From IMG/VR virus record IMGVR_UViG_3300042503_001282, positions 1 to 62,444 of that record: DNA of 62,444 nucleotides; one strand, given 5' to 3'. Position numbers and translations under genes: made by a program. Origin of the DNA: a virus. Each line of letters starts with the position of its first letter. The first letter of the stretch is position 1. Below the pieces are notes generated by a model that did no database searches, was not told the DNA's origin, and saw nothing but the letters and a program-made list of their open reading frames with translations. Shown piece by piece: positions 6,576 through 13,044 of this stretch.

Positions 6576-7028
6576 ATGAACCTCAACAAACTCACAAAAT
6601 ACGCCGCCCTCAGGAAAGCCGTAAAGTTCGCTCGCCTGAATTGCAATCCAGAAGAGAACGCTACCAGATACCGAGCACTGATCCTCGGCTACTACTCAGC
6701 TATAGAAGAGTTGGGTGCGATCAAGTTTCCCAGACCAGAGAAACGTGCCCGAGAAGTGGGCAGAAAGATCTCGTCAACCAAACGCAAAATGATCAAGCAG
6801 GGATTGTGGTTCGGCGGTCGAGTGCCGTTCGGGTATAGTGCCAAAAACGGCAAGCTGGTCATCAACCACGAAGAAGATGAAGCCGTGTCGATGATGGTGA
6901 GATTATATGCGGGTGGGGTCAAGCCACATACCATATCGAAACGGATATTCGAAAAGCTCGGCATCAAGGTGTCCCATAATTGTGTGCGAAAGATATGCAC
7001 TGGTCAGAGAGTGACGCCGACACACTAG
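6576..7028 (+). CDS. Recombinase-domain protein lacking catalytic domain, 150 aa
   Basis: Residues 70-145 resemble the Recombinase domain of large serine recombinases: a basic lead-in, G-x-VPFGY, a stretch like LVINHEEDEAV, then a Gly-containing helix pair and a final DNA-contact segment. Full-length members place a ~140-residue resolvase domain with the active serine in front. Here that domain is missing and replaced by ~70 unrelated helical residues. The protein should bind DNA but cannot cut it. It may be a domesticated DNA-binding protein, comparable to the DNA-binding segments of phage homing nucleases. Last gene of the unit from 6029. Confidence 0.7.
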   Translation: MNLNKLTKYAALRKAVKFARLNCNPEENATRYRALILGYYSAIEELGAIKFPRPEKRAREVGRKISSTKRKMIKQGLWFGGRVPFGYSAKNGKLVINHEEDEAVSMMVRLYAGGVKPHTISKRIFEKLGIKVSHNCVRKICTGQRVTPTH

Positions 7029-7032
7029 AGCA

Positions 7033-7047
7033 TACGAAAAACTCGTA
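7033..7047 (+). repeat. TACGA/TCGTA dyad
   Basis: TACGA, five bases, TCGTA, placed just after a stop codon. The same half-sites recur at 2938-2953, 5887-5905 and 13045-13061, each upstream of a predicted promoter. Confidence 0.45.
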
Positions 7048-7076
7048 GTCCAGCTTAACTGGTTGATATTAAACCA

Positions 7077-7159
7077 AATAATAATTATCACTTAGCAATT
7101 AAATTGCTGATTCCACGCCATTTTTGAGCTTCGCATTAACATGGAAAGTGTGCTATAAT
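7077..7159 (+). promoter_or_regulatory. Promoter with conserved upstream box, copy 2
   Basis: TATAAT at 7154-7159 preceded by TGC (extended -10). The element aligns without gaps to 5911-5993, with strongest identity in the first 30 bases. Drives the run of small genes from 7191. Confidence 0.65.
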
Positions 7160-7190
7160 AAGAGTATAAGGTAAAGAGAAAAGGTTCTGT

Positions 7191-7400
7191 ATGTTATCGA
7201 AAATTGATCAAGCTAAAGCTGAAGTATTTGAAAAGATCATCGAAGATGCTGGTCTCGATTTCACCCCAGAGACAGTACTCAAATGTATTGAGATCGCCAA
7301 AGTTGCCATGAAGAACGGCGATTGCTCAGTCGAAGCATTCTATAAGGCAAAAGAGATCCTGATTTCCAGACTTGAGTGCCCCAGTGAGTTGTTAAACTAA
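7191..7400 (+). CDS. Hypothetical helical protein, 69 aa
   Basis: First gene of a long run of small genes (7191-10286). AGAAAAGG precedes the ATG. Acidic and helical, with Lys/Glu pairs typical of a small helical bundle; no family recognised. Confidence 0.65.
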   Translation: MLSKIDQAKAEVFEKIIEDAGLDFTPETVLKCIEIAKVAMKNGDCSVEAFYKAKEILISRLECPSELLN

Positions 7401-7414
7401 TCAAAGGAGTTGTT

Positions 7415-7624
7415 ATGAACATCAAAGAACTAGAACAGGCACTAGCAGAAGCCAACCGCCGTGCTAAACAGCACCTCGTCAACAGCAACATCGCCACCTA
7501 CTGGCGAGACTCGGCAGAGTCAAGTGAGCAGTGGGAGCACAGTAAAGAAGCTCTCGCCGAAGCTGAACTGATCAAGAAGCAGATTGAAGCTCTCAAGCTT
7601 GCAGAGGGAATCGTCGAGTCGTAA
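7415..7624 (+). CDS. Hypothetical coiled-coil protein, 69 aa
   Basis: AAAGGAG lies seven bases before the ATG. Almost all residues favour helix, with Leu/Ala spacing like a coiled coil (LEQALAEANRRAK). Unknown function. The next very short gene begins one base after its stop. Confidence 0.65.
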   Translation: MNIKELEQALAEANRRAKQHLVNSNIATYWRDSAESSEQWEHSKEALAEAELIKKQIEALKLAEGIVES

Positions 7625-7625
7625 C

Positions 7626-7739
7626 ATGAACTCAGTGAGTGGAGTCGTATACCTCAGAGAGTCGCCTGATCTCTCGTTGGACGTATTACTTTCCGAGGGC
7701 ATCGAGGGTATAATTGAAGAGAACGATGAGGACTATTAG
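7626..7739 (+). CDS. Possible acidic micro-protein, 37 aa
   Basis: A short open frame beginning one base after the previous stop and ending one base before the next ATG. That tight packing is the main evidence. The product is strongly acidic at its end (EENDEDY). No clear ribosome binding site; translation may be coupled. It could be a DNA mimic-like or decoy peptide, but that is guesswork. Confidence 0.4.
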   Translation: MNSVSGVVYLRESPDLSLDVLLSEGIEGIIEENDEDY

Positions 7740-7740
7740 T

Positions 7741-7965
7741 ATGGACATGTGGAACTTAGAGGGTCACAAAATCGAGGGTAAATATCACGGGGTTCCTTTC
7801 CGTGGTACGGTAATCAGTAGCCGGTCAGCATACGGTCGGTATCCTGCAATAATACATTTCATTGAACTTGAGAAGTCGATCACCGTATATGGCGAGCCTC
7901 GCCAATCACTCGTAGTGAAGACCGATGATGAGCCAGATATTTCAGAATTTGTTGTAGTAGAATAA
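7741..7965 (+). CDS. Hypothetical beta-rich protein, 74 aa
   Basis: The frame is open from a TTG at 7714, but the ATG at 7741 has GAGG ten bases before it and fits the gene packing better. The product looks like a small beta barrel: charged N-terminus, then alternating strands (GKYHGVPFRGTVIS). It ends in an acidic tail. Unknown function. Confidence 0.65.
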   Translation: MDMWNLEGHKIEGKYHGVPFRGTVISSRSAYGRYPAIIHFIELEKSITVYGEPRQSLVVKTDDEPDISEFVVVE

Positions 7966-7983
7966 CACGAAGGAAATGCAATA

Positions 7984-8160
7984 ATGGATAAATACAGAGC
8001 CGTCGCCATTGTAGAAGGATTTGAAGAACCGATCAGCCAAGACGAATTTCTCGCCGCGGCGCAGTATCTCGTCGATTCGGGTTTAGCATGGAGTCTACAA
8101 GGATTCTTCGGTAGAGTTTGTAAAGACCTGATTGACCAGGGGCTTATCGAGGACCGTTAA
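7984..8160 (+). CDS. Conserved phage protein (DUF7417-like), 58 aa
   Basis: A short gene with AAGGAA before its ATG. The product has the pattern QYLVDSGLAWSLQGFFGR, then a second helix ending QGLI. I recognise this as a widespread small phage family of unknown function, usually 50-60 residues. Its TAA overlaps the next ATG (TAATG at 8158-8162), so the two are translationally coupled. Confidence 0.8.
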   Translation: MDKYRAVAIVEGFEEPISQDEFLAAAQYLVDSGLAWSLQGFFGRVCKDLIDQGLIEDR

Positions 8161-8420
8161 TGCATCCACTCATACTAGACGCACTTTCAAAGGGCAAAGA
8201 TCGTGTCGCAGGAAGAATCAACCACGTTTCGATGCTTGATGATATTCGTGCGGTAGTATTGCTCGACACAAAACAAGAGATACACATCCACGTGAAACCA
8301 GGACAGTACGAACGACTCCAAGGTGGGTTGCTTGAAGAAGCGATCTTCATCGGCAAGTTTGATCTCGAAGTCCTTCAGTGTACCACGGTGATTTTTAACA
8401 AACGTCCGACTAACCAATAA
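8160..8420 (+). CDS. Hypothetical protein, paralogue of next gene, 86 aa
   Basis: Coupled to the preceding gene by TAATG. Its second half aligns with that of the gene at 8431: a beta strand with H/A-V-x-P, then LLEE-A-x-F (here) or LLED-V-L-F (there), and a final C-T-x-V/M-x-F strand. The two look like a tandem duplication that has diverged. No known family. Confidence 0.65.
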   Translation: MHPLILDALSKGKDRVAGRINHVSMLDDIRAVVLLDTKQEIHIHVKPGQYERLQGGLLEEAIFIGKFDLEVLQCTTVIFNKRPTNQ

Positions 8421-8430
8421 AGTATATACT

Positions 8431-8718
8431 ATGAAAACAGTTGAAGATGTAGCAAACCAATACCCAGGCGACTATACACTTGCAGCGCCGATCACGAAAA
8501 TTGAGGTCGTATCGAAGACCCTCGATGGTGGATTCCATGTAGACCTCACCCTTACCACAGGTGAGATCATTGAGGCAGCAGTGCCTGCTGAAAAGCTTGC
8601 TATGCTCCGCGAGAGGCTACTTGAAGATGTGCTTTTTGTTGTGAAGCCACTCACAGAATCGAATAGATATGAGTGTACGTGTATGGTATTTGGCAAAGCA
8701 CCGGAGTTTAAGCACTAA
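8431..8718 (+). CDS. Hypothetical protein, paralogue of previous gene, 95 aa
   Basis: Second member of the tandem pair (see 8160-8420). It has a slightly longer N-terminus and the same predicted strand-helix-strand order, with a Cys-x-Cys in the last strand. The pair may form a heterodimer. Function unknown. Confidence 0.65.
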   Translation: MKTVEDVANQYPGDYTLAAPITKIEVVSKTLDGGFHVDLTLTTGEIIEAAVPAEKLAMLRERLLEDVLFVVKPLTESNRYECTCMVFGKAPEFKH

Positions 8719-8721
8719 AAT

Positions 8722-8940
8722 ATGTGTCCAAATAAGAAACTAAAATTGTTCGAGTTGACGAATCGCTACAGATTCGCATTCTACCTGTTTGGAACCCCAG
8801 ACACAGGATACAACAGAATGCGCCTTGCTTCGTTCATCTCAACGAAAAAGCCCAGAGAGTACGAGCTGTTCATCGAAGACGATCAGAAAGTGTTAGTATT
8901 CTGGAATCCATATGATAAAGCTGAAGTCAAACAAAGCTAA
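8722..8940 (+). CDS. Hypothetical basic protein, 72 aa
   Basis: Begins 3 bases after the previous stop. Basic and aromatic, with no recognised motif. Its last 29 bases overlap the start of the next gene in another frame, so the two are read together. Confidence 0.6.
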   Translation: MCPNKKLKLFELTNRYRFAFYLFGTPDTGYNRMRLASFISTKKPREYELFIEDDQKVLVFWNPYDKAEVKQS

Positions 8941-9124
8941 GTGTCTCGTTTGCAACACCATTGTCGAGAGTAAGCACCGCCGTGATTTTTGTTGGTGCGA
9001 GTGTGGTGCCATGTACGTCGATGGAGGACTCGATTATCTCAGACGTGGCGGCAAAGATCTCTCACAGATCGAAGACCTGTCAGAGTATGAAGAGGTCGAA
9101 GATCAGCAGCAGACCACTAAATAA
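8912..9124 (+). CDS. Zinc-ribbon phage protein (DUF7695-like), 70 aa
   Basis: Four cysteines in two pairs (KCLVC near residue 11 and CWCEC near 27-31), followed by VDGGLDYLRR. I recognise this combination as a small, widely conserved phage family with a zinc-ribbon fold, function unknown. The C-terminus is acidic. The last codons (ACT AAA TAA) also form an ACTAAATA motif like the late promoters of this phage. Confidence 0.8.
   Translation: MIKLKSNKAKCLVCNTIVESKHRRDFCWCECGAMYVDGGLDYLRRGGKDLSQIEDLSEYEEVEDQQQTTK
9116..9123 (+). promoter_or_regulatory. Late-promoter-like ACTAAATA before 9130
   Basis: Shares TAAATA with the late promoters before gp19 and gp23 (GCTAAATA). It overlaps a stop codon, so it may be chance. 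If used, transcription would start at or next to the ATG at 9130. Confidence 0.3.
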
Positions 9125-9129
9125 CCTAC

Positions 9130-9414
9130 ATGTCGATCATTTCCACACTGAAAGAAGTAGTATTCAAAGAGACCGCAGATGCAGGGAAAGTTTCCATCAT
9201 CATGTGGAACGATGAGCAGCAACACTCCGGTACAGCATCAATACTCGTGCCAGTTGCAGCGTATGACAGAGCGCCGTACAGAGCAGCACTCAGAGCAATT
9301 AACATCAAGATTCCACAAGCCAAAAAGGTGTTAGCCGTCAAAGCCATGCCAGGCGTGGTAAAATACCCCACAGCTAACTACTACCTAGTGAGAGCAGACT
9401 TCATCACTAAATAG
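9130..9414 (+). CDS. Hypothetical protein, 94 aa
   Basis: Mixed alpha/beta protein with several Ala/Val-rich strands (SIIMW, ILVPVAAY). No family recognised and no gp21-type cleavage site of the [IL]TE form. It stands between two late-promoter-like motifs and immediately before a likely packaged protein, so it may belong to the same late unit. Confidence 0.65.
   Translation: MSIISTLKEVVFKETADAGKVSIIMWNDEQQHSGTASILVPVAAYDRAPYRAALRAINIKIPQAKKVLAVKAMPGVVKYPTANYYLVRADFITK
9406..9413 (+). promoter_or_regulatory. Late-promoter-like ACTAAATA before 9419
   Basis: Second copy of ACTAAATA, again overlapping a stop codon and again six bases before the next ATG. Recurrence before a gene with prohead-protease sites makes a late role plausible. 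Confidence 0.35.
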
Positions 9415-9418
9415 GTGT

Positions 9419-9976
9419 ATGAATATCAAACAACTCACCCAGTACATCACAAACAAGAGCAAGAAAGTGCAGCCGATCACAGAATCTGCCGAGTATACGG
9501 TAGTGAAAAGCTTAGTGATTCCACATTCCCTCACCCATACAGGCATTGCCGGTACCACCAAGACAATACAGAACCCCGATGGCGGCAAGACAGCAGTCCT
9601 GTTAAAATTCAAAGACGGCAAGATCACAACAGGTGTGGGTAAGACAAAAGAAGAAGCGATTGCTCAAGCCGTAGAAGCCAAAGCCGCGATCTTCAAAGAA
9701 GAAAACATTACAGAAGCAAAGTATCCTGTCCTCCACGATACACTTCACTCAGCAGTACAGACAGCACTCGCCTACACTAAGAAAGACGGCTACACCATTA
9801 GTGACGAAGAAGAATTCAACAAGATCACCACAGCATACAAGAATCTAGGCATTGGGAAAACAGACGAGTTCCACCTTGAACTATACAAGAATGGTAAGCC
9901 ACAGAGTAAGATGTTACACATTCAAGTATACCGCATGGACACAGGACGCTACGAACTCAATTTCTACGTAGCCTAA
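9419..9976 (+). CDS. Likely packaged head protein with two gp21-type sites, 185 aa
   Basis: The first 22 residues form a basic amphipathic leader ending PITE|S, and a second site, NITE|A, follows E99. Both match the [IL]TE|[ASG] pattern of gp23 (IITE|A) and gp22 (LLTE|G) in this phage. Cutting would give a ~77-residue beta domain (23-99) and an 86-residue C-terminal domain (100-185). The C-terminal domain resembles a conserved phage family (LHDTLHSAVQ..., GKT, and a final IQVY-x-M-x-x-x-RYELN strand). I infer an internal head protein processed into two pieces, possibly injected with DNA. Gene placement after a late-type motif agrees. Confidence 0.65.
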   Translation: MNIKQLTQYITNKSKKVQPITESAEYTVVKSLVIPHSLTHTGIAGTTKTIQNPDGGKTAVLLKFKDGKITTGVGKTKEEAIAQAVEAKAAIFKEENITEAKYPVLHDTLHSAVQTALAYTKKDGYTISDEEEFNKITTAYKNLGIGKTDEFHLELYKNGKPQSKMLHIQVYRMDTGRYELNFYVA

Positions 9977-9977
9977 T

Positions 9978-10286
9978 ATGGACATCAACCTCTTCCGTAA
10001 ATCATTAGCTAGTAAACAAAAGCTCCTCACTGAGAGCCACCCAGAGCTACAGAGCCTTGCACACCGAGTGGCTGAACTGCCACACAAAGGACCATCGAGA
10101 GACAAAATATTAGCAGAGATCGACCAAATATGGAGCGATTTAGACTATATACCGAGCCTTTCATCAATTACGAAACGCCGCATTCAATCCAATCTCGATG
10201 AACTTACTGATGCGATTAAAGCAAATGAGTATAGTGATGCCGATATCCTTCGAAACACAATCGTGAAAGACTTGCTCAAGGCGTAG
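9978..10286 (+). CDS. Likely packaged helical head protein, 102 aa
   Basis: Starts one base after the previous stop. The N-terminus is a basic amphipathic helix ending KLLTE|S at residues 15-20, the same type of site as in gp22 (LLTE|G). Cleavage would leave an 83-residue helical protein. It is probably translated together with the preceding two-site protein. Internal head protein is an inference from the leader and site. Confidence 0.6.
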   Translation: MDINLFRKSLASKQKLLTESHPELQSLAHRVAELPHKGPSRDKILAEIDQIWSDLDYIPSLSSITKRRIQSNLDELTDAIKANEYSDADILRNTIVKDLLKA

Positions 10287-10292
10287 TAGTCC

Positions 10293-10312
10293 ACAAACAG
10301 GCACTTGTTTGT
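10293..10312 (+). terminator. Hairpin after 9978 gene
   Basis: ACAAACA and TGTTTGT, 7-bp stem with a 6-base loop, starting seven bases after the stop codon at 10284-10286. No clear T tract follows, so termination strength is uncertain. The rest of 10313-10460 shows no gene. Confidence 0.4.
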
Positions 10313-10466
10313 AAAAGTGGTTTTATAGGAAAAGGAAGGACTGAACAATCATTTTATAGCGTAACTTCCAAGCTCGCCTACTGATTTACCCTCAGAGTCC
10401 TTTCCAGATTTCGCTCCAAAAAATTCTCGTCCACAATTTTTTTACCCCTGAGCCTTTCTTATTCGT

Positions 10467-10494
10467 TTGACAAAAGAAAGCAAGATGCTATATT
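10467..10494 (+). promoter_or_regulatory. Extended -10 promoter, probably leaderless
   Basis: TTGACA at 10467-10472, a 16-base spacer, TGC, then TATATT at 10489-10494. Transcription should start near 10501 and the ATG is at 10503. No Shine-Dalgarno sequence could be on the transcript. Confidence 0.7.
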
Positions 10495-10502
10495 CTTACA
10501 TT

Positions 10503-10727
10503 ATGACAGACACAGTTGCAGTACCGATGAAGACACGAGACGTGAACGAGATGAAAGAGCGCAGAGACCTGTTCAAGCAAGTCGCAATAACCGTTCTATC
10601 ATCACGAACCGCACTTGCAGTAACAGCAGATGCGAACGGTCCGAAGGTCAGTGATCATTTTATAGAGACGGTCACGCTCCTCACGAATGGAATCATTGAC
10701 GCAGCAACAAAATTTGGAGAAAAATAG
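10503..10727 (+). CDS. Hypothetical protein, 74 aa
   Basis: The frame is open from a TTG at 10467, but that codon is the -35 box of the promoter just upstream, so the ATG at 10503 is the better start. The product is helical with a polar N-terminus and a hydrophobic C-terminal stretch (ETVTLLTNGIID). Unknown function. It would be translated from a message with almost no leader, like 308 and 15386. Confidence 0.65.
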   Translation: MTDTVAVPMKTRDVNEMKERRDLFKQVAITVLSSRTALAVTADANGPKVSDHFIETVTLLTNGIIDAATKFGEK

Positions 10728-10730
10728 CAA

Positions 10731-10913
10731 ATGGCACGCATAGTAGCAGCAGTAAAAGCAGTAGTAGCAAAAATTCGCTCGATTGTTGAGCGAGTACGAC
10801 CGACGAAACATGCCGGGTGTGGTAAGGTTGTGTGTATCAAGAGCGCAAAGAAGAGCAAAACAGCTAAAAAGACTGCAAAACCACGAAAAGTAGCGAAAAA
10901 GTCGAGAAAGTAG
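10731..10913 (+). CDS. Histone H1-like basic protein, 60 aa
   Basis: Residues 1-28 form an Ala/Val/Arg helix. Residues 38-60 are almost only Lys, Ala, Ser, Pro and Thr (AKKSKTAKKTAKPRKVAKK), like the tail of histone H1 or bacterial H1-like proteins. It should bind DNA or RNA without sequence preference. Two cysteines at about 29 and 34 might bind metal or dimerise. It follows the previous gene by 3 bases. A role in nucleoid takeover or DNA compaction is inferred. Confidence 0.7.
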   Translation: MARIVAAVKAVVAKIRSIVERVRPTKHAGCGKVVCIKSAKKSKTAKKTAKPRKVAKKSRK

Positions 10914-10942
10914 CGGTTTTCGCTCGTTTTTCTCAAGATTTC

Positions 10943-10962
10943 GTCCTCCTTTCGAGGAGGAC
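10943..10962 (+). terminator. TTCG-loop hairpin
   Basis: GTCCTCCT and AGGAGGAC, an 8-bp GC-rich stem closed by a TTCG loop. No T tract follows. TTCG hairpins of this kind stabilise or end T4 transcripts. Confidence 0.55.
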
Positions 10963-10995
10963 ACAAAACTCACACTTTTTCAGAGTTTTGAGCAT

Positions 10996-11043
10996 TTTTG
11001 ACCATTTTCGGTAGATTTCGGTAAAATTCGGTACTTTTGACCA
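10996..11043 (+). repeat. Helically phased TTCGGTA repeats flanked by TTTTGACCA
   Basis: TTCGGTA occurs at 11007, 11017 and 11027, exactly 10 bases apart, so all three face the same side of the DNA helix. TTTTGACCA stands on each side (10996-11004, 11035-11043). The first of these also gives TTGACC with TAAAAT 18 bases on (11022-11027), a possible promoter for 11067. Looks like an operator or iteron array. Confidence 0.55.
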
Positions 11044-11066
11044 AACTAGCACAAAATAGCACTTCC

Positions 11067-11507
11067 ATGAGTTTCACGTACAGCACCAAAGAATTGCAGA
11101 ATTTAGAGCAAATGCTTGAAAAGAAGCTTTTTGACCTCAAAGTAGCACAACAGGGTGCGAAGACGCCTCCTGGTGAATTTGATGAATTGAGCTTAACGAC
11201 CAATATTCTCAAATTTGTGCAGTACTTGGTGAATCGAGAGCTTTCTCAGATGGGCTTCTGGAGACAGTCGCCTCTTTCAGACCCGCCATATACGTATGGG
11301 TATGGTAGTGTGACGAGTACAGGTGGTGCAGTCATGCCGAGTGTGAGCGATACTTCTACGATCTGTGAGAATTGCAGACAGTTGAACCCAACTCACACCC
11401 ATTGTGTACATAAAGTGGTAAGTGCTGACTTTGAAGCGCACGATCTCGGTGACTGCGATTTTGGAAGTACTATCGGGCAGAACAAAGCGATCAAAAGTGA
11501 AACGTGA
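11067..11507 (+). CDS. Hypothetical protein with Cys/His cluster, 146 aa
   Basis: The frame is open from a TTG at 11037; I chose the ATG at 11067, though neither start has a ribosome binding site. Residues 1-70 are helical. A Gly/Tyr/Ser-rich linker follows, then CENCRQLNPTHTHC near 110-125, which could hold zinc. The C-terminus is acidic. Unknown function. It is preceded by a phased repeat array. Confidence 0.6.
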   Translation: MSFTYSTKELQNLEQMLEKKLFDLKVAQQGAKTPPGEFDELSLTTNILKFVQYLVNRELSQMGFWRQSPLSDPPYTYGYGSVTSTGGAVMPSVSDTSTICENCRQLNPTHTHCVHKVVSADFEAHDLGDCDFGSTIGQNKAIKSET

Positions 11508-11561
11508 CGAAATGGATTTGGATTGATAATCGAAACTAACTAAGCGAAAAAGAGAGAACCC

Positions 11562-11939
11562 ATGAAACTTCGTGTACCACAACAGATGCTAGAGCAGATA
11601 CGAGCGACGATTATTAACAAACGTGCAGAGATACAACACAATCGTGAACATCGAAAGCAGCTCATACGTGATATTCGAACCTTGAAGCACAACATCAAAG
11701 CTGGCGAGAACTTGTGCTCGAAACTCGAAGTCGGTTTGGTGTGTGATGTTGCATACCTTCGTGCTGATCTGAAGAATAAACGAGATACCCTTGCAACCAT
11801 GCGTACCACTCTTCTCGGTGCAGAGATCGACCACAGTATTTCAAAAGCTATGTGTCGAGTATTGCATGAACAGTTAGACAGACTGAATGCGCCGTTTGAT
11901 CCATCACGAGCAACATCAGCAGGAAGATCACGGAGCTAG
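11562..11939 (+). CDS. Hypothetical coiled-coil protein, 125 aa
   Basis: AAAGAGAGAA precedes the ATG. Residues 5-110 are nearly continuous charged helix with regular leucines and isoleucines, and an Arg/Lys excess, so it is probably a dimeric coiled coil that may contact nucleic acid. The tail is Ser/Arg/Gly-rich. No known family. Confidence 0.65.
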   Translation: MKLRVPQQMLEQIRATIINKRAEIQHNREHRKQLIRDIRTLKHNIKAGENLCSKLEVGLVCDVAYLRADLKNKRDTLATMRTTLLGAEIDHSISKAMCRVLHEQLDRLNAPFDPSRATSAGRSRS

Positions 11940-11947
11940 TGTCACCT

Positions 11948-12340
11948 ATGTTTCGAATGCATGAATGGAACCCACACGATATGTCTAGTGCAATTCGCAT
12001 TGAGAATGAGCCGAAGGTTACGTTTGCAGCTAAAGACAATGTTGAAGTGTTCGTGTTGACCTCATCGGGTATGCTTTTTAATCGAGAGTTGTTTCCACAC
12101 GATTCGTATCAACAAGCAGCGAAGCGAACCTTTCTTGTGATTGACAGCATACTACGAGACACCCTGACTGATAATAGTCGCACGTTCAACTTCCGGCTCA
12201 AAGAGTGGAGAGAGTTCCCAATCAGAAATTTTGAAATTGCAGCATCAGGTGTGATCACTCATAACTACGAGGTCGATACCTGGCACTGGTGGTTCTTAGA
12301 AGCTCTCGGCAAACTCGTTCGTGAAAAATACCATACATAA
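11948..12340 (+). CDS. Hypothetical protein, 130 aa
   Basis: A GTG at 11939 in the same frame overlaps the previous stop; the ATG at 11948 has GGAG 12 bases ahead and is equally likely. The protein is alpha/beta with a tryptophan-rich motif near the end (TWHWWFLEALGKL). No family recognised. Confidence 0.6.
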   Translation: MFRMHEWNPHDMSSAIRIENEPKVTFAAKDNVEVFVLTSSGMLFNRELFPHDSYQQAAKRTFLVIDSILRDTLTDNSRTFNFRLKEWREFPIRNFEIAASGVITHNYEVDTWHWWFLEALGKLVREKYHT

Positions 12341-12345
12341 TCACT

Positions 12346-12516
12346 ATGAAGAAACTACTTGTCGCTACCCTCATTTACATCGCATTTGGACTCGGCTCAC
12401 TACCTGAACAACCACTCACAGGTGGCATGCTCGTCATCAGCATCTTTGATGAGAAACCACAGATTGATCGTAGAATCACCAGAGACGGCGTATACCTATT
12501 CGACGTGGAGATGTAA
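12346..12516 (+). CDS. Small exported or membrane protein, 56 aa
   Basis: Starts with MKK and a hydrophobic core (LLVATLIYIAFGLG), so it has either a signal peptide or a membrane anchor. The remaining 35 residues are polar and mixed in charge. No lipobox cysteine. It begins 5 bases after the previous stop. Function unknown. Confidence 0.6.
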   Translation: MKKLLVATLIYIAFGLGSLPEQPLTGGMLVISIFDEKPQIDRRITRDGVYLFDVEM

Positions 12517-12520
12517 CCGT

Positions 12521-12805
12521 ATGTCAGACCCTATCGACATCAAGTCTATTCTCAATGAGTACCTATCAGAAGACGACGACTTTGGCTTTTCAGCAGTCAG
12601 TGAAGAAGAGTACAACAAGGTCGTTACCGATTCTGAGCAGACTGTTGAGAACTACAAAGAAAAGCTTGCAGAGGTTGAAAAGCTGATTGTGCCGTTTTTG
12701 GTGAAGTTACTCAAGACAGCAGACAAAGAGTACATTTACTGGCCGAACAGAAAACCAGCCATTGAGAAGCAGATTGAGAAAGTGATCAAGTTGACCCGAA
12801 GCTAA
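12521..12805 (+). CDS. Conserved T4-like phage protein, 94 aa
   Basis: The frame is open further upstream, but the ATG at 12521 follows the stop of the previous short gene and begins a plausible acidic helix. The C-terminal third, with EYIYWPNR followed by a basic helix (EKQIEKVIKLTR), matches a small family I know from T4-like cyanophages, function unknown. The acidic N-terminus contains a run of Glu/Asp. Confidence 0.7.
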   Translation: MSDPIDIKSILNEYLSEDDDFGFSAVSEEEYNKVVTDSEQTVENYKEKLAEVEKLIVPFLVKLLKTADKEYIYWPNRKPAIEKQIEKVIKLTRS

Positions 12806-12819
12806 CCAGGAACCATATC

Positions 12820-13038
12820 ATGACAAAAACCAAAAAGAGCGAATCCAAAGGTAGTCAAGCAACCGAAGAGATGCTGAAGCTTGTGGAAGAAATTAAAGAG
12901 CTAGTACTCGTTAGGTCAGCACTAGGGTATGGAACAGGTACAGGTGTGCGTAAAACCGCAGAAAGTACCATATCTCGTGCTATATCAGCTAGGGTAGACG
13001 ACCTGTCCAAGTTGATTGTAGACGATATAGACGCATAG
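12820..13038 (+). CDS. Hypothetical helical protein, 72 aa
   Basis: Lys/Ser-rich start (TKTKKSESKGS), then a helix of Glu/Leu, a glycine-rich turn and a final acidic helix. AGGAACC lies before the ATG. No known family. Last gene before the subtilase promoter region. Confidence 0.6.
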   Translation: MTKTKKSESKGSQATEEMLKLVEEIKELVLVRSALGYGTGTGVRKTAESTISRAISARVDDLSKLIVDDIDA

Positions 13039-13044
13039 CCAAAA

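Noticed and set aside
5958-7129. TTGACC (5958) and TTGAGC (7124) as -35 boxes
   Set aside because: Both are 24 bases from the -10, too far for normal sigma-70 use; more likely part of the conserved activator element.
7987-7994. GATAAATA as a late promoter
   Set aside because: It lies within the first codons of the 7984 gene, in an early-type operon, and no gene start follows at a fitting distance.
11037-11066. TTG start extending the 11067 gene
   Set aside because: The extension encodes part of the TTTTGACCA repeat and lies where the promoter would start transcription.
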